Positions 12,000-22,060 of a stretch of 64,000 nucleotides of DNA are shown here, piece by piece. This DNA is from Marchantia polymorpha subsp. ruderalis (lineage: Eukaryota; Streptophyta; Marchantiopsida; Marchantiales; Marchantiaceae). Position 1 is the first letter of the stretch. Each line of letters begins with the position of its first letter. The notes under the pieces were generated by a model. That model was not told the origin of the DNA. It did not search any database and saw only the letters and a program-made list of their open reading frames with translations. Made by a program: the position numbers and the translations under genes. The stretch lies in NCBI GenBank assembly GCA_037833965.1, contig AP031355.1, positions 7,031,501 through 7,095,500 of the forward strand. Reading direction: 5' to 3'.

Positions 12000-12194
12000 T
12001 AGTTAGTGTAATCAAAGTGTAAAATGGACCCCAACGACTAGACTTTGGGTTCACATGGATATAAAAAATGATGGCAAGACCCCATCAACCGGAACGAAGA
12101 ATTAAACAACGGGGGTATTCCATCCTTTATTACAGCAGAAAGTTCAATGTGTTCTTGTTCGTAGCACTAGTTCCCAGTCCACCGGATGCAGTAA

Positions 12195-12870
12195 GTGAAA
12201 CTACGGGAGCACAACACAGTACATGCAGGGCTTCGCGCAATCGATGGACCAAAGAGCTTGGTACCGTCAACTCCATTCTCGATCACGTTTAAAGAGTTTA
12301 TTGGTTCACATCCATTGTCCCAATTTTTAGATCAAACAAATCCATCAAATAAAATAGTTCAGAAGAGAAGATTAAATTCTTTAGAACCTGGTAGATTAAC
12401 AAGAAGAATCGCAAGTTTTCAAGTAGAGTATGTGATGCTCAGACCTAAAAATCATACCAGAACCCGATCCATGCCGGATCGTGAGCTTGTAATATCCATA
12501 TGACCCGTATCCAAATAAACTTCGAGAGATGATACTCGACTTGGACTTAATAGATTAAAAAAATCGATGGAACAATAACATGCAAATTTATCATTTTTTA
12601 TTTATAATTATTCGCGACCGATTTGCTGAGTTTTACTAATAAATTAATTTTAAACCTAACAGTCTCGGAACCATCTTATTAAACCCGACCCTAACCAAAC
12701 CGTTCTTACTTCGTCCAAACTCGACCCATACCGATCGGTTTGCGTGGGTACGGTTATGGTACCCGATGCAGGTCTCTGATATGATGTTCACGCTAGTCAT
12801 TGTAGAGTAATTCGTCCTCTAGAAACATCTGAAGGAATGAATGCTGGAGTAATAGCTTCATTAGCTGCGG
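12195..12870 (+). pseudogene. rpoB: Nuclear insertion of plastid rpoB, decayed and interrupted
   Basis: Translated 12195-12425 reads [20 protein letters not shown], then [29 protein letters not shown] and ASFQV. This is the core of the plastid RNA polymerase beta subunit (family form: [31 protein letters not shown]). The next conserved segment resumes at ~12786-12868 as [20 protein letters not shown] and VIASLA (family: [20 protein letters not shown]). Substitutions at invariant residues (GPGG to EPGR, ICPIE to VIRPLE), a lost codon near HYGR and no surrounding rpoB show it is not functional. It is a fragment of plastid DNA transferred to the nucleus. The two halves are separated by a ~340-bp element. 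The wording resembles bryophyte rpoB more than angiosperm rpoB. Confidence 0.85.
12440..12778. mobile_element. MITE-like element inside the rpoB remnant
   Basis: A 339-bp segment interrupts the rpoB reading. Its ends start CAGACCT (12440) and finish AGGTCTCTG (12778), imperfect terminal inverted repeats. Subterminal GGTACCCGATGC and ATACCAGAACCCGATCC suggest a hAT-type non-autonomous element. Flanks carry an imperfect duplication (TGATGCT before, TGATGTT after). It encodes nothing. Since unbroken rpoB sequence resumes after it, it must have entered after the plastid DNA arrived. Superfamily assignment is tentative. Confidence 0.5.
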
Positions 12871-13338
12871 AGAGTAGACTATGGAACGAGTATGAAGTAG
12901 AATAATTAACTTGCTTCTTGTTAATTAAAAAGAGAAAGAATTTATGGAAGACGAATTAATAAGTGACACGAAGCGTTACGGCGGCCGAGAGAAGAAGCGC
13001 AGCACTGTACAGTGTGCATGCAGTAGAGAACGTTGGGTGGTCATTCGACATGGAATTCAAATTACGTATGGCACCGGGCGGATTACGATACGAAAATCTA
13101 ACGAGCCGCCAAAGGAGACGCGCGCGGTTCTTGCGCGGACTCCGCCGGCTGCAGTTGATCGAATGCGGGAATCGATTGGAGCTCGGATTCTGTGAACACA
13201 GCAAAAGTGGCAGGCTGCTGCAGGTCGTACGATCCGGAAAAGTGTGTCAGAATTGTTTCGGCGCGTTTCTTGGACTCCCAGATGTGGGCTGCATGAGCGA
13301 ATCTTACAGTTACAGAGTATCGATCGCGTCGCGTTGAG
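12871..13338. other. GC-richer stretch, no confident gene
   Basis: After the rpoB remnant the composition shifts from AT-rich to balanced. Overlapping open frames on both strands (for example 12963-13337 plus) have no recognisable content. This could be the promoter and leader of the small gene proposed at 13339. Confidence 0.4.
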
Positions 13339-13671
13339 ATGGAAGCGATTGGCGATGGGAATTGGGATTTCTATCGTTCACGTGTGAACTCATGCACGAA
13401 ATGTTGGTTTAGTCTGTTTGATAGACGCAAGAAAGAGGGCAGTTTACATTCCTTTGCGATGATGCACTTGAGTGTCAGTACAGGTTGGTTGAAACTCATG
13501 TAATCTTCGGAAGCCGATCCGGCCGTAAGTCTGGAAAGAGCACTATACCAAGAAGCTTGGAACACGGGGCTAAGGGAGGAATGCGCGAATTTGCAATCGT
13601 CAGCCAAGTACATCGTACAGAAGATACTTCTTCGTGGACGAGTCGACGCGCAAGAGAGTACCGAAAAGTGA
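13339..13671 (+). CDS. Possible small two-exon gene, unknown protein of ~66 aa
   Basis: I do not recognise this protein. Exon 1 would be 13339-13381 (ATG, MEAIGDGNWDFYRS) and exon 2 13514-13671, with a GT-AG intron of 132 bp that keeps frame. Exon 2 reads DPAVSLERALYQEAWNTGLR and then EECANLQSSAKYIVQKILLR, a plausible amphipathic helix, and stops at TGA 13669-13671. A strong donor-like GTGAGT overlaps that stop, so the protein may instead continue by splicing into an exon I could not identify. Support is protein-like composition and splice signals only. Confidence 0.35.
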
Positions 13672-14115
13672 GTCCACACTTTGTCCAATTTGTTTGATCT
13701 ATTAGACTTGTGCCAGAAAGGGCTGTATGATCTGCACTCCCAAATGGGTAATTGTGCTTGAAGATACACAATGTGACCTCAAAAGATTGTAATGTTTGAA
13801 CGAGACAACATACAAATATACCAAGGAGCTTCATCAGAAATCTACTTATTCTTCGAAAAAATCTTATTATCTCTGTCATAAACCATTTCCATCCCTCGAT
13901 AAGAATAGTTTGAGATCCATACTTGGGGTCATTTAAATATATGGTAGTCAGCTTCTACATAGCTAGCTTTCGAATGCCATAGTCCCTAGAGTTTATGAGT
14001 ACATTTGAAAATGTGGAGTTACCATCTCCACTAATTTGAAGCCCTTTCAAAGTGCACATTGCCTTAACACGGCCTTTTGTATGAAGCAGCAAACAGGCTC
14101 TATAGGCCTATGGGC
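13672..14115. other. Short intergenic stretch
   Basis: No recognisable gene. If the small gene at 13339 is spliced beyond 13667, its further exons would lie here. Confidence 0.4.
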
Positions 14116-14376
14116 TCATTTTGGTTCTTCCGTGGCTGTATGTCCAGTTGTCATACTATCGTTCTTGATTACATCTAGATGACTGGAGTTACAGTTGATA
14201 TCCACATCAGAACATACCGTCAATTTTTTATTTTCGCTCGGTCTGTTTCGTTCTAGTACCTTCGCAGCCTGTGCATACCAATGGTATCGTTCAATGTCAG
14301 CTTCGGTTGGTTTTCTGTGTCCTGAATGTCCACGATGAGTAGGGGGCTTACTTATCTTGTTTGAGTGGTCGTCCAT
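14116..14376 (-). CDS. Possible small ORF, hydrophilic 86-aa protein
   Basis: An ATG-initiated frame (MDDHSNKISKPPTHRGHSGH) reads through PTEADIERYHWYAQAAKVLE to a stop at 14116. It is hydrophilic, rich in His, Lys and Asp, and the central helix-like segment looks more protein-like than chance frames nearby. It is divergent from the 788-residue gene with 183 bp between their start codons, so the two could share a promoter. I do not recognise a family. Confidence 0.3.
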   Translation of the reverse strand: MDDHSNKISKPPTHRGHSGHRKPTEADIERYHWYAQAAKVLERNRPSENKKLTVCSDVDINCNSSHLDVIKNDSMTTGHTATEEPK

Positions 14377-14559
14377 TTTGGTGCAGCCAAAAGGATTCTC
14401 TTTCTTTCGAGTAAGATACAATTATTGGTCTACTCTGATTGAGTCCTCAAGTCAAGATTTTCTCGAGACCATGATCTAAACTTTGCCCCGTAACTTGTTC
14501 GATGGGACAGCATCTGACCTTTGTTCTGATGCATATGTTACATATGCTTAGGGCGAACG

Positions 14560-16926
14560 ATGACATCTATTCAACGAGAACTTCTTGTCGAAACTCCGTC
14601 GAGGCAAGAACCGTCTACTCAACGACTTATAAGGGCTGTGCCAGATGATATTCGTTTTTCAGAATCCGTGATATCGAGTCACTGCAGCTTGCCATTCGAG
14701 GGTTTGACGTTGCAGGAGGCTGTTGAACTTGTTAGGAGCGGAGAAATGGACAAAAGTGATTTCCCCATAATGAAGGTACTCTCAGTAGAGAACCAACTCT
14801 GGTCTCTTGATAACGAGACTTTGTGGGTCTTAAGAAAAGCCAGAGTGATATCGGTGATTGTGAACATAGTGGGTCTATTTACAGATCCCATGAAAAGTCC
14901 GTTCTATGTTGAGAATTTGTACCCGCATATGTCACTCTATCAGTTTTTTCCTCGATTGAGGAGGCAGGACGATGTCGAAACCTCGTCGATAAACGACTGG
15001 AAGCTCGGCATGGATGCTCAACATTCTTCACGAAGTCATCCGCCCCTAAGGGAGTTGTATACCAAGGTTCCAAATCTCTGCAAGGATTCGGCTGACTATA
15101 ACATTGCCTCACAAGAGAAGCGAAGGAGAAAATGTGCTTCAAGGTTGATGGCGGCCCCAGTTGTAACTCCGAACGACTTTCAGACGTGCTCGGGCTGGGT
15201 AAGGAAATCCACCGATAATGATCGTGGCTTTGCAGATGGCTACCATAGAGTGGACTCAAAGGCTGCACGGGCGTCCTCCATGGGTCATCAGTTGTCTGGA
15301 CGAAATGTGTCCTCGCCGCTTATGTCCAATTCTGGTTATTATTCTTCACTGAGAAATGGTTCATCTAGTCATCGAGGAGAGAAGAGGCCTTCGTACACGC
15401 TTTCAGGTGAACGACTGGCTGGACCCGCCTCTACTTCTGATTATCTACGTCCCAGACAGGAGTTAATTTCGATTTCTCCTGCATCAGATTTTCAGTCGTC
15501 AAATAGGATTGATCGATATGTGCATCCAGCAAAAAGGCAAGGTTTTGTTCCTTTCTCAAGTCGTCCAGATTCGCTATCAGCGTGTCCACCTTTGGGCCTG
15601 AATTCCTTGTTCAACACTGGATCCTCCGAAACGGACTCTCCTCCTCCTGGTCAACGAACTGAAGTGGAGTCACCACCTGAGACATTCCCTTTTATTCCTC
15701 TTGTGGATGTTCCAATTTCTGTACGAGGACCATCTCATTCACCTTGTGATTCCCCTAGTTTGCAATCTTCATGCGGCAGCCGTCATCAACGGACAACTAC
15801 CTCTGAGCCGATGCCTCATCAGTCACCCTCTAAAGAAATGAGTTTGTATCCAGGAGTTTCCGAATTTTCACCTCTTCTTTCAACACATGAGAAGTTATCT
15901 GGAACACCAAGCACTTCACTGAAGACCTCTACAGGAATTGTTGATGAAATCAAACAGCCGACTACAACGGTGGTGAAGAGAAAGAGGGGAAGGCCACGAA
16001 AAGTACCATTGCCGCAAGCACCAGCATCCATTCATTCTGTTGTAGAATGCCAATCTTCTAGGTCGACGGAGAAAAGGAGAAGGAAAAAAGGGAGTGATAG
16101 TGATGACTCTGATAGAGATCAGGAATTCAGGATCCCGCCGCACGTGAAGAAAGTTTTGCCCCTAGAGATCTTGCCTTTGCGACGAACCACTAGGTCGAGG
16201 TCTTCTGCCAGTAATGTGGACAAGCAAGGAGATGCAAGTTGCACAGATTTCAAAAGTGATGACTGTGGTGAATCTCCTGAAAGGATTGACGAAGGCAAGT
16301 TTGTGCTTGACGGTCAGGAGCAGAGCCATTATGGACAATCTGGGGACATTCACAATGAAACTGAACAGATGTTGGTAGTTGAGAATTGGTTGGAAGGTGC
16401 AACAGAACCTTTCAATGTAGAGATAGGACCATTCGAGAATAACGAGCAACCAGCTTTAGAGACACAGCCTTCACAGTTGGGGTATGCGAATTCACATGAG
16501 CAGCAAGATCTTTTAGGTGCTAGTGAAAAGACTGGAGAGCTTGTTGTGTACACATCCGAAAAGGAGGTGGCGCATGACAGTATTTGCATGACAGCCTCAG
16601 GGGAGTTCGATGAGAAAGGAGGCTATCTTGACAAGAAAGACGAATCACTACAGACTCTAAGCTCTGGATCAGCTATTGCAGAGACAGGAGAGAGAAGTAA
16701 TTATGATGATGTGGGTCTACCTGGGCAGGTCGACAAAGCTGTTGGCGACAACGGAGTGCTTAGTGGAGTCTTACTAGGAACTCACTACAACGGAGAAGTT
16801 GTAAAGAGAAAGGAAGAAGATACAGTCGTTGAGTGTAATGATGGGATGACAAAAAATTATCCGAAGAGTATTTGGAGACTCGAAATTGGTCCTAATGGCG
16901 AAAGTTTGATAGTCTTCCCCGATTGA
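14560..16926 (+). CDS. ParB/sulfiredoxin-like domain protein with AT-hook
   Basis: A single intronless frame of 788 codons. Residues ~30-100 (IRFSESVISSHCSLPFEG, LTLQEAVELVRSGEMDKSDF, PIMKVLSVENQLWSLDNETL, WVLRKARV) follow the layout of a ParB/sulfiredoxin-like fold, where families usually read IRFTQ...LRSG.I.P.DFPPIRVV...LWSLDNRRLWVLR. Here the Arg-Arg of LDNRR is Glu-Thr. Residues ~180-470 are Ser/Pro-rich and probably disordered. An AT-hook core, KRKRGRPRKVPLP, sits at ~472-484, followed by a basic/acidic patch (EKRRRKKGSDSDDSDRDQE). The last ~240 residues are acidic. The combination suggests a nuclear, AT-rich-DNA-binding protein. The specific function is unknown; the domain call is from remembered family patterns. 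Confidence 0.8.
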   Translation: MTSIQRELLVETPSRQEPSTQRLIRAVPDDIRFSESVISSHCSLPFEGLTLQEAVELVRSGEMDKSDFPIMKVLSVENQLWSLDNETLWVLRKARVISVIVNIVGLFTDPMKSPFYVENLYPHMSLYQFFPRLRRQDDVETSSINDWKLGMDAQHSSRSHPPLRELYTKVPNLCKDSADYNIASQEKRRRKCASRLMAAPVVTPNDFQTCSGWVRKSTDNDRGFADGYHRVDSKAARASSMGHQLSGRNVSSPLMSNSGYYSSLRNGSSSHRGEKRPSYTLSGERLAGPASTSDYLRPRQELISISPASDFQSSNRIDRYVHPAKRQGFVPFSSRPDSLSACPPLGLNSLFNTGSSETDSPPPGQRTEVESPPETFPFIPLVDVPISVRGPSHSPCDSPSLQSSCGSRHQRTTTSEPMPHQSPSKEMSLYPGVSEFSPLLSTHEKLSGTPSTSLKTSTGIVDEIKQPTTTVVKRKRGRPRKVPLPQAPASIHSVVECQSSRSTEKRRRKKGSDSDDSDRDQEFRIPPHVKKVLPLEILPLRRTTRSRSSASNVDKQGDASCTDFKSDDCGESPERIDEGKFVLDGQEQSHYGQSGDIHNETEQMLVVENWLEGATEPFNVEIGPFENNEQPALETQPSQLGYANSHEQQDLLGASEKTGELVVYTSEKEVAHDSICMTASGEFDEKGGYLDKKDESLQTLSSGSAIAETGERSNYDDVGLPGQVDKAVGDNGVLSGVLLGTHYNGEVVKRKEEDTVVECNDGMTKNYPKSIWRLEIGPNGESLIVFPD

Positions 16927-19900
16927 CCCATCAGAGATTTTGCTCTTTCCTAAGCTTTGGAGGGTTCTGCTTTCTATTATCAGTCAGTCTGGGACGATGG
17001 TCTTGTACATAAGCAGGCACTGATTTCGTCATTAAACGTCAAGATGTGAGCGAGTGCTCCACGTAAGACAATGAAAGACAGTAGACAGTAATAACAAGTG
17101 TTTCACTTCTTTTCTTTTCTTTTCTTTGTGGCTTATCAAGTAGGGAGCGATAAGGGAGCGGGAAAACTGATTAATTTACTTGATCTAAGAGTAGAATGTG
17201 TTCCGGGTACCACTGCTAGCACGGGCCAGACAGTCGGAACAAGCGGATCCAAGGAGATCACAACAATGGCAGTTTACAAGGGGGCCAAGTCAAGCTGAGT
17301 ATATTCATTGTGTTGTGTACATAGGTGGAAGTCAATACTACGTGTACATTTGTACGGAAATATTCGACATAGTTACCAGACGAGATAAAGAATCTTGAAT
17401 ATGAAAAAACATTCTTTTTATAATCTGAATACCCATCGGGAACTAAATGGCTCTAAAGACGATTCTCACATCGAAGCCCGAACTTAACGCTGAATGCTGA
17501 AAATGCTGACTTGAAGATGAAGAGCTTCACAAAGGTGTAGTGCGTTGAAGGACCTGGCTTGTTCATGATTCCCTGCTTGAGTTGAAGCCTCCTCGGACGA
17601 TGCTGCTATTTTTCCTTGACTTTCTGACCATAGAGAGTCAATCCAGTCTGATTCGTTAAGTCTCTTCTTATTTTGCGAGGATTCTGACAGGTTTCTGGCG
17701 ATTAGTGAATGTCACCAGCTGCTGTGAATGAGGAGGTTTGTGAGCCTGCATGCACTGGCATATGCTCCCTTCAACGATAATAATGACTTGTCAATCTCAT
17801 GTTCTGTGCCGCCTGGTCAGCAGAAGCCCTATTCAATTTTTATAAACACCAAGGAAACTGGGAAGCACAAATAATGCATGGGGTAGCTGTCGGAAGTGTG
17901 ATTGAACGGGAAGAACATCTAACTAGCGATTACAGAACTTCGCTGTGAAGCATGAGCAGGTTCTTAGACAATCATTTTGAGGTTCGTCGAGAGGTTCGTT
18001 CGGTTCGTTCGATGCATTTGATGGACGTCACCATGTAATGTATAGCAAAAGGGGTTGGAGTTACCCATCAAGTTTAATATGGATATGGACATCAATAGCA
18101 TTACCATGAGAAATGAGCAGGCCTCTCTAGATTAGGCAGTCTAAAGATAAATGCCTAATATGAATAATCTTTTATTTTGGAAATGCCTAATGTCAAAAGT
18201 TTGTGGCGGTCTACTTCATTGGCTCACAGTGTCAAATTTTCAAATGGTTGTAACAAGAAAACGCCCTAGTGCGTCTGCACCACGCATTCCACCGTTCAAT
18301 ATTTCTCATCACCAGGAGGAAGGCTTCAGATTTGAGAAAGAGATGTTGCATGCAGATTTTGTTTCGAGTTTGGTCGCGAGTAACAAGACATTGGGGCCTA
18401 CATTTTGTCGTGAGATTTATTTATCTTAATAGCCAACATCCACTCCATTAAAAGGAGCACCTGGCCCTCTCTAAAAAAATTAAACGTGTTTACTTTGGTG
18501 CTTTTCATGAACGTGATTATGTGACATCTCCATAATGTGATCAACACCATGGATAATGATATCCTGGAATTCATAATAGGAAAAATGTTACAATCCCGAA
18601 GCGAGTAACTATTCTATCACGATCCAGACCTCTATTGCATACCACCTCACTATGAAGTGAGTTGGCATTGGTACTAGGTTCCAACAGATTGCGTGGGAGT
18701 TTCAAGCTACCAAGAGATTGCAATGATATCCGAGGTTGGTGGAATGAATGATTTTAATATCTTTAGATTTGTGAGTAACCAATGTAATGCTAAGTTCTAT
18801 AGAAAAACTTCTCCCATGCAAACAGTATGAACTTGTTGCGCACACCTAAGCAATAAAATAATGTTTTTAGTTACTTTTAGTGATGATGTATAATCATGCC
18901 TGATCTTATTTAGGATTTGTGTCTAATTTATTTGAGATTAGTCATTTGTCTAATCTATGGAGTCCTAGAAATGTGTGATTTTACGGCTAAGATTTATGAA
19001 TTATCCAGGTCAAAAGTTGTAACCTCATGAGATCACCCAAGAGTCAATATGAATTATGATCATCCAATATGATTTTTCTCATTGGGATTGCATCAACTCG
19101 TGAAATATGCAATGAACCACTTTGGCTAACATGTTTCCTTGATTCTTCGGTGATTTAAAGTTAGATAGGGAAGTGTGAAGAAGAAGCACCATATCTGCGA
19201 TCTACACTGGACTTTCTCCGTTTACCACAACGACAAGTGTTATTCCATCCTCTTCTCCAGGTGACTTTTACTCGTACAACTTGTTACAACTTGAACAGTA
19301 ATAGCTTACAAGGGAGTGTGTATCGAAGCTCTTAAATTGATGAGAAAATGTCATTCGGAAGAATTGATGAATTAACATATTTTGTTGTAGTATGAATTTA
19401 ATACCTTTTACAGGTTTGGTGCTCTTCTATACATGAATTAATGATGAAACAAATTTCAGACACCATCAAACTAAGAATAGTTTGATGGACTTCGCTCTGA
19501 AGTATTGCAGAGGGATCATCTTTCTAGATTTCTGTCGCCCCTTCTCATTCTTGAGGTCCCGGACACACACCAACCACGTAAACCTTGCCTTTCAGATTCT
19601 AAGAATCCCAAACTAGGAAAATATTACCGATCAAGGGTTTATAGGGAGTAACCCTGATTGAGAATTCCACCCACCGCACTGAACTGTAATAGTGCTACTG
19701 TGAATAGGGTGAAAATACTGGTCCTTATTGAACGATCGTGTGACTCCATCCTTCCGCAGTTAGTGATGCTTGTTAGAATGCAGCGTTTGCTGATCTGACG
19801 GACTAGGGACAACAGAAGAAACGAGTGAAATCTGATTGGGCTCTCTGTGAATTCGTGGGCAACTAAAGCTGGTGTTTGTTTCTTACGTCCAACTGGACAC

Positions 19901-20404
19901 TTAACATCAAGCTTGAGTGTGAGCTAATCGCAGTGGACAGTAAGGTGGAGACACAATGTGCACAGCAGTTGAGAGCTTGCCCATGGTTTTTCCTTGTGGT
20001 TCCCATACCTCCGTCTCTGTCTTGATTTTTCGTAACTTACCGCTTGTCCAGTGATAATTTCACTATCCTGGCATGGTTGCCTCTAGACTACACCTCCACT
20101 ACTCCATGCAGAGGACGAGTAGGAACAAACCATTGGGTGATCTGAAAGTCAACGTTAACTTCAAGCTGCCATGCAGATGTTGGCTTCCTCGATCTCTTAC
20201 TGTTTACTGTAATGAAAACCTCCATACCATGAGCATCTCACGATCGGAAGTATGTCAATCACACTCTGCATCCGGAAGCTAACAAAACCCATCGAGTAGC
20301 TCCCAGTTTCTATGGACAACTGGTCAGTTCAGCTAGCACTGAGATCACTCCCAGAACTTTTAGTGATTCTCAAAACCTTGTTCCAACAAGGTTTCAGAAT
20401 CTCT

Positions 20405-20408
<4 letters not shown>
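16927..20408. other. 3' region of the 788-aa gene, then gene-free DNA
   Basis: The first several hundred bases should be the 3' untranslated region. Beyond ~17.4 kb I see only short frames with no recognisable content and a GTTCG-rich minisatellite near 17985-18012. No RNA gene or transposon protein was found. Confidence 0.5.

Positions 20409-20478
<70 letters not shown>
20409..20478. repeat. GA dinucleotide microsatellite, 35 units
   Basis: An uninterrupted 70-bp run of GA. Repeats of this type occur at several places in the window (29163, 58844 on the opposite strand, 60197). Confidence 0.95.
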
Positions 20479-20480
<2 letters not shown>

Positions 20481-21337
20481 TAGGATCATAATGATTCATG
20501 AACATTCTGATGGCAAGACGAGACGATCAACTTGAAGGTGAACACGAGGAAATGATGACTACATTTCTGAAACAAGACTACAGTATAAGCCTAGAGGGGA
20601 GGCACTGGACTCCAACTCAAGATGTGAGGCACACTTATGGCCTACCAGATACGGAAATCCTTATGTGATAGCGTGATCTAAAGCTGTCCGACATAAAGGT
20701 TTCTTCTACGTTTCTCGCTCTATGCCGTTCACAATGAAGGATCTATATATTCAATGAGTGAGTGAATGAAAATCAAGCATCCCCACAGGCATAGAACAAC
20801 AGATATAGAAATGACCGACAGAAGATCGTCAATAAAGAGATCAAAACCCTTTTCCACTTATGGCCAATTGGGAGACTTCCAGTTTGTTCAAAAGCAGAAA
20901 AAACAATCCCAAAGAGTGATTGAGTAGCTTTGTTCTAGAAAGTGAAACCTCATCCTTTTTTCTCCAAAGAACTACCTTCAGGTCGGTCTTCACATCTTGT
21001 CATCATAAGCCTCAACTTCTTTCCCTCCCATCTAGAGTCTACAATTTGGCGTTTCTGGATGGATTCTTTACTTTTTACAGAGAAGCTGCCCATGAACAGA
21101 GGGACTTTCCACTCGAACATTTGGCTCGACTATTGCTCAAAACTCCTCAGCTTGTATATGTGATCAAATACCTGACGATGTGGAATAACACAAGGAGCAA
21201 TGAACCGTCAAAATCTTGATACCTGGGCCTATGACAAGTTATTGTGCGCTTGCTGCCCTCAACCAGTCGGTTCCCTACTTTCCTTCATCAGAAAGACGAA
21301 CTCAAACAATAATATCAGGCCTTTTTTTTCCATCTAT
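20479..21337. other. Gene-free DNA
   Basis: Only short overlapping frames; nothing recognisable. Confidence 0.45.
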
Positions 21338-21718
21338 TTAGAGTTGAAAGGAGCGGCCATAATCAACTGTCACCTCTTTATTGTAGGAGGCCTTTGATGG
21401 TCCACTCGACTTCCGCCTGTAGAACCCTCCAAACCAAACCTGCAGAAACTTTTTGTTGTTGCACTTCTGTCTCTTTGACCAAGTATGCCTTCTTTTCTCT
21501 TCCTCTGTAAACCATGTCCCCTCATTCTTCCCTTGTGCAATACCGTGAAAGCTCGAGCTCAATTCGCTCAAGCTCCTATTTCGTTTTGAGAGGTTATTGT
21601 GTCTCGTTAAGTAAACAAAGTCGTGTTTGACATGAGCTTCAAACTCAACTGCAGCGACCTTCAACATCCAAATGATTGTCAGCAAAGTGATTGAAAACAA
21701 GGACTCAAAAATTGGCAT
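21338..21718 (-). CDS. Candidate secreted small-peptide precursor (126 aa)
   Basis: An ATG-initiated, intronless frame of 126 codons. Residues 1-~25 (MPIFESLFSITLLTIIWMLK followed by VAAVEFEA) have the hydrophobic core and small residues of a signal peptide. The middle is hydrophilic and basic (SKRNRSLSELSSSFHG, EEEKRRHTWSKRQK). Near the C-terminus is YRRKSSGPSKASYNKE: a dibasic site followed by SGPSK and an Asn. This recalls, imperfectly, plant peptide hormones such as IDA (SAPSKRHN) and CLE (SGPNPLHN) types. Architecture fits a processed-peptide precursor, but the motif lacks the usual Pro and His residues and about ten residues follow it. It may be a chance ORF. Confidence 0.3.
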   Translation of the reverse strand: MPIFESLFSITLLTIIWMLKVAAVEFEAHVKHDFVYLTRHNNLSKRNRSLSELSSSFHGIAQGKNEGTWFTEEEKRRHTWSKRQKCNNKKFLQVWFGGFYRRKSSGPSKASYNKEVTVDYGRSFQL

Positions 21719-22060
21719 AGTATAGACATGGAGGAAGTATACGGATGAATGGTTTGAGGTTACATCCGTTTCTCATCTTCGTACACTTCAATTACTAGCT
21801 TATAACTTCCTTACCTTGCCCTACACAATAATAAAGTATTTGTAGGTAAATGTGAAACGTACCATTAGAATGTAAATCCGACAGTCCCGACCGTTAATTT
21901 TGAAAGAAAAGAACACGAGTAAAACTATAAAACTTATTACCGGTGTGTCCTGATTGGGTAAGTCGGTACACCGATGAAAGACTGATTATTTGATCATCCA
22001 TCTGATGACGGTCTTGCAGCCTGAAGCTAATGGATCAGAGGCAGATGCAATATAGACCCG
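21719..22060. other. Short gene-free stretch
   Basis: If the ORF at 21338-21718 is real this would be its upstream region; a TTATAAG sequence on the minus strand lies ~90 bp before its ATG. Confidence 0.3.

Larger units (their letters stand above)
8305..12194. other. AT-rich intergenic DNA, no gene seen
   Basis: About 3.9 kb that becomes strongly AT-rich after 8.8 kb. The first few hundred bases should hold the promoter of the anthranilate phosphoribosyltransferase gene. The rest has only short, compositionally random open frames. It contains a foldback at 10775-10809, an AT microsatellite at 11472-11494 and a long inverted repeat at 11932-11999, as expected for old transposon-derived DNA. 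Confidence 0.6.

Noticed and set aside
12963..13337. 124-codon plus-strand frame
   Set aside because: No ATG start, overlapped by a minus-strand frame, and no recognisable content.
13668..13730. A third exon for the small gene beginning at 13706
   Set aside because: The intron would be only 38 bp, too short for plant splicing.
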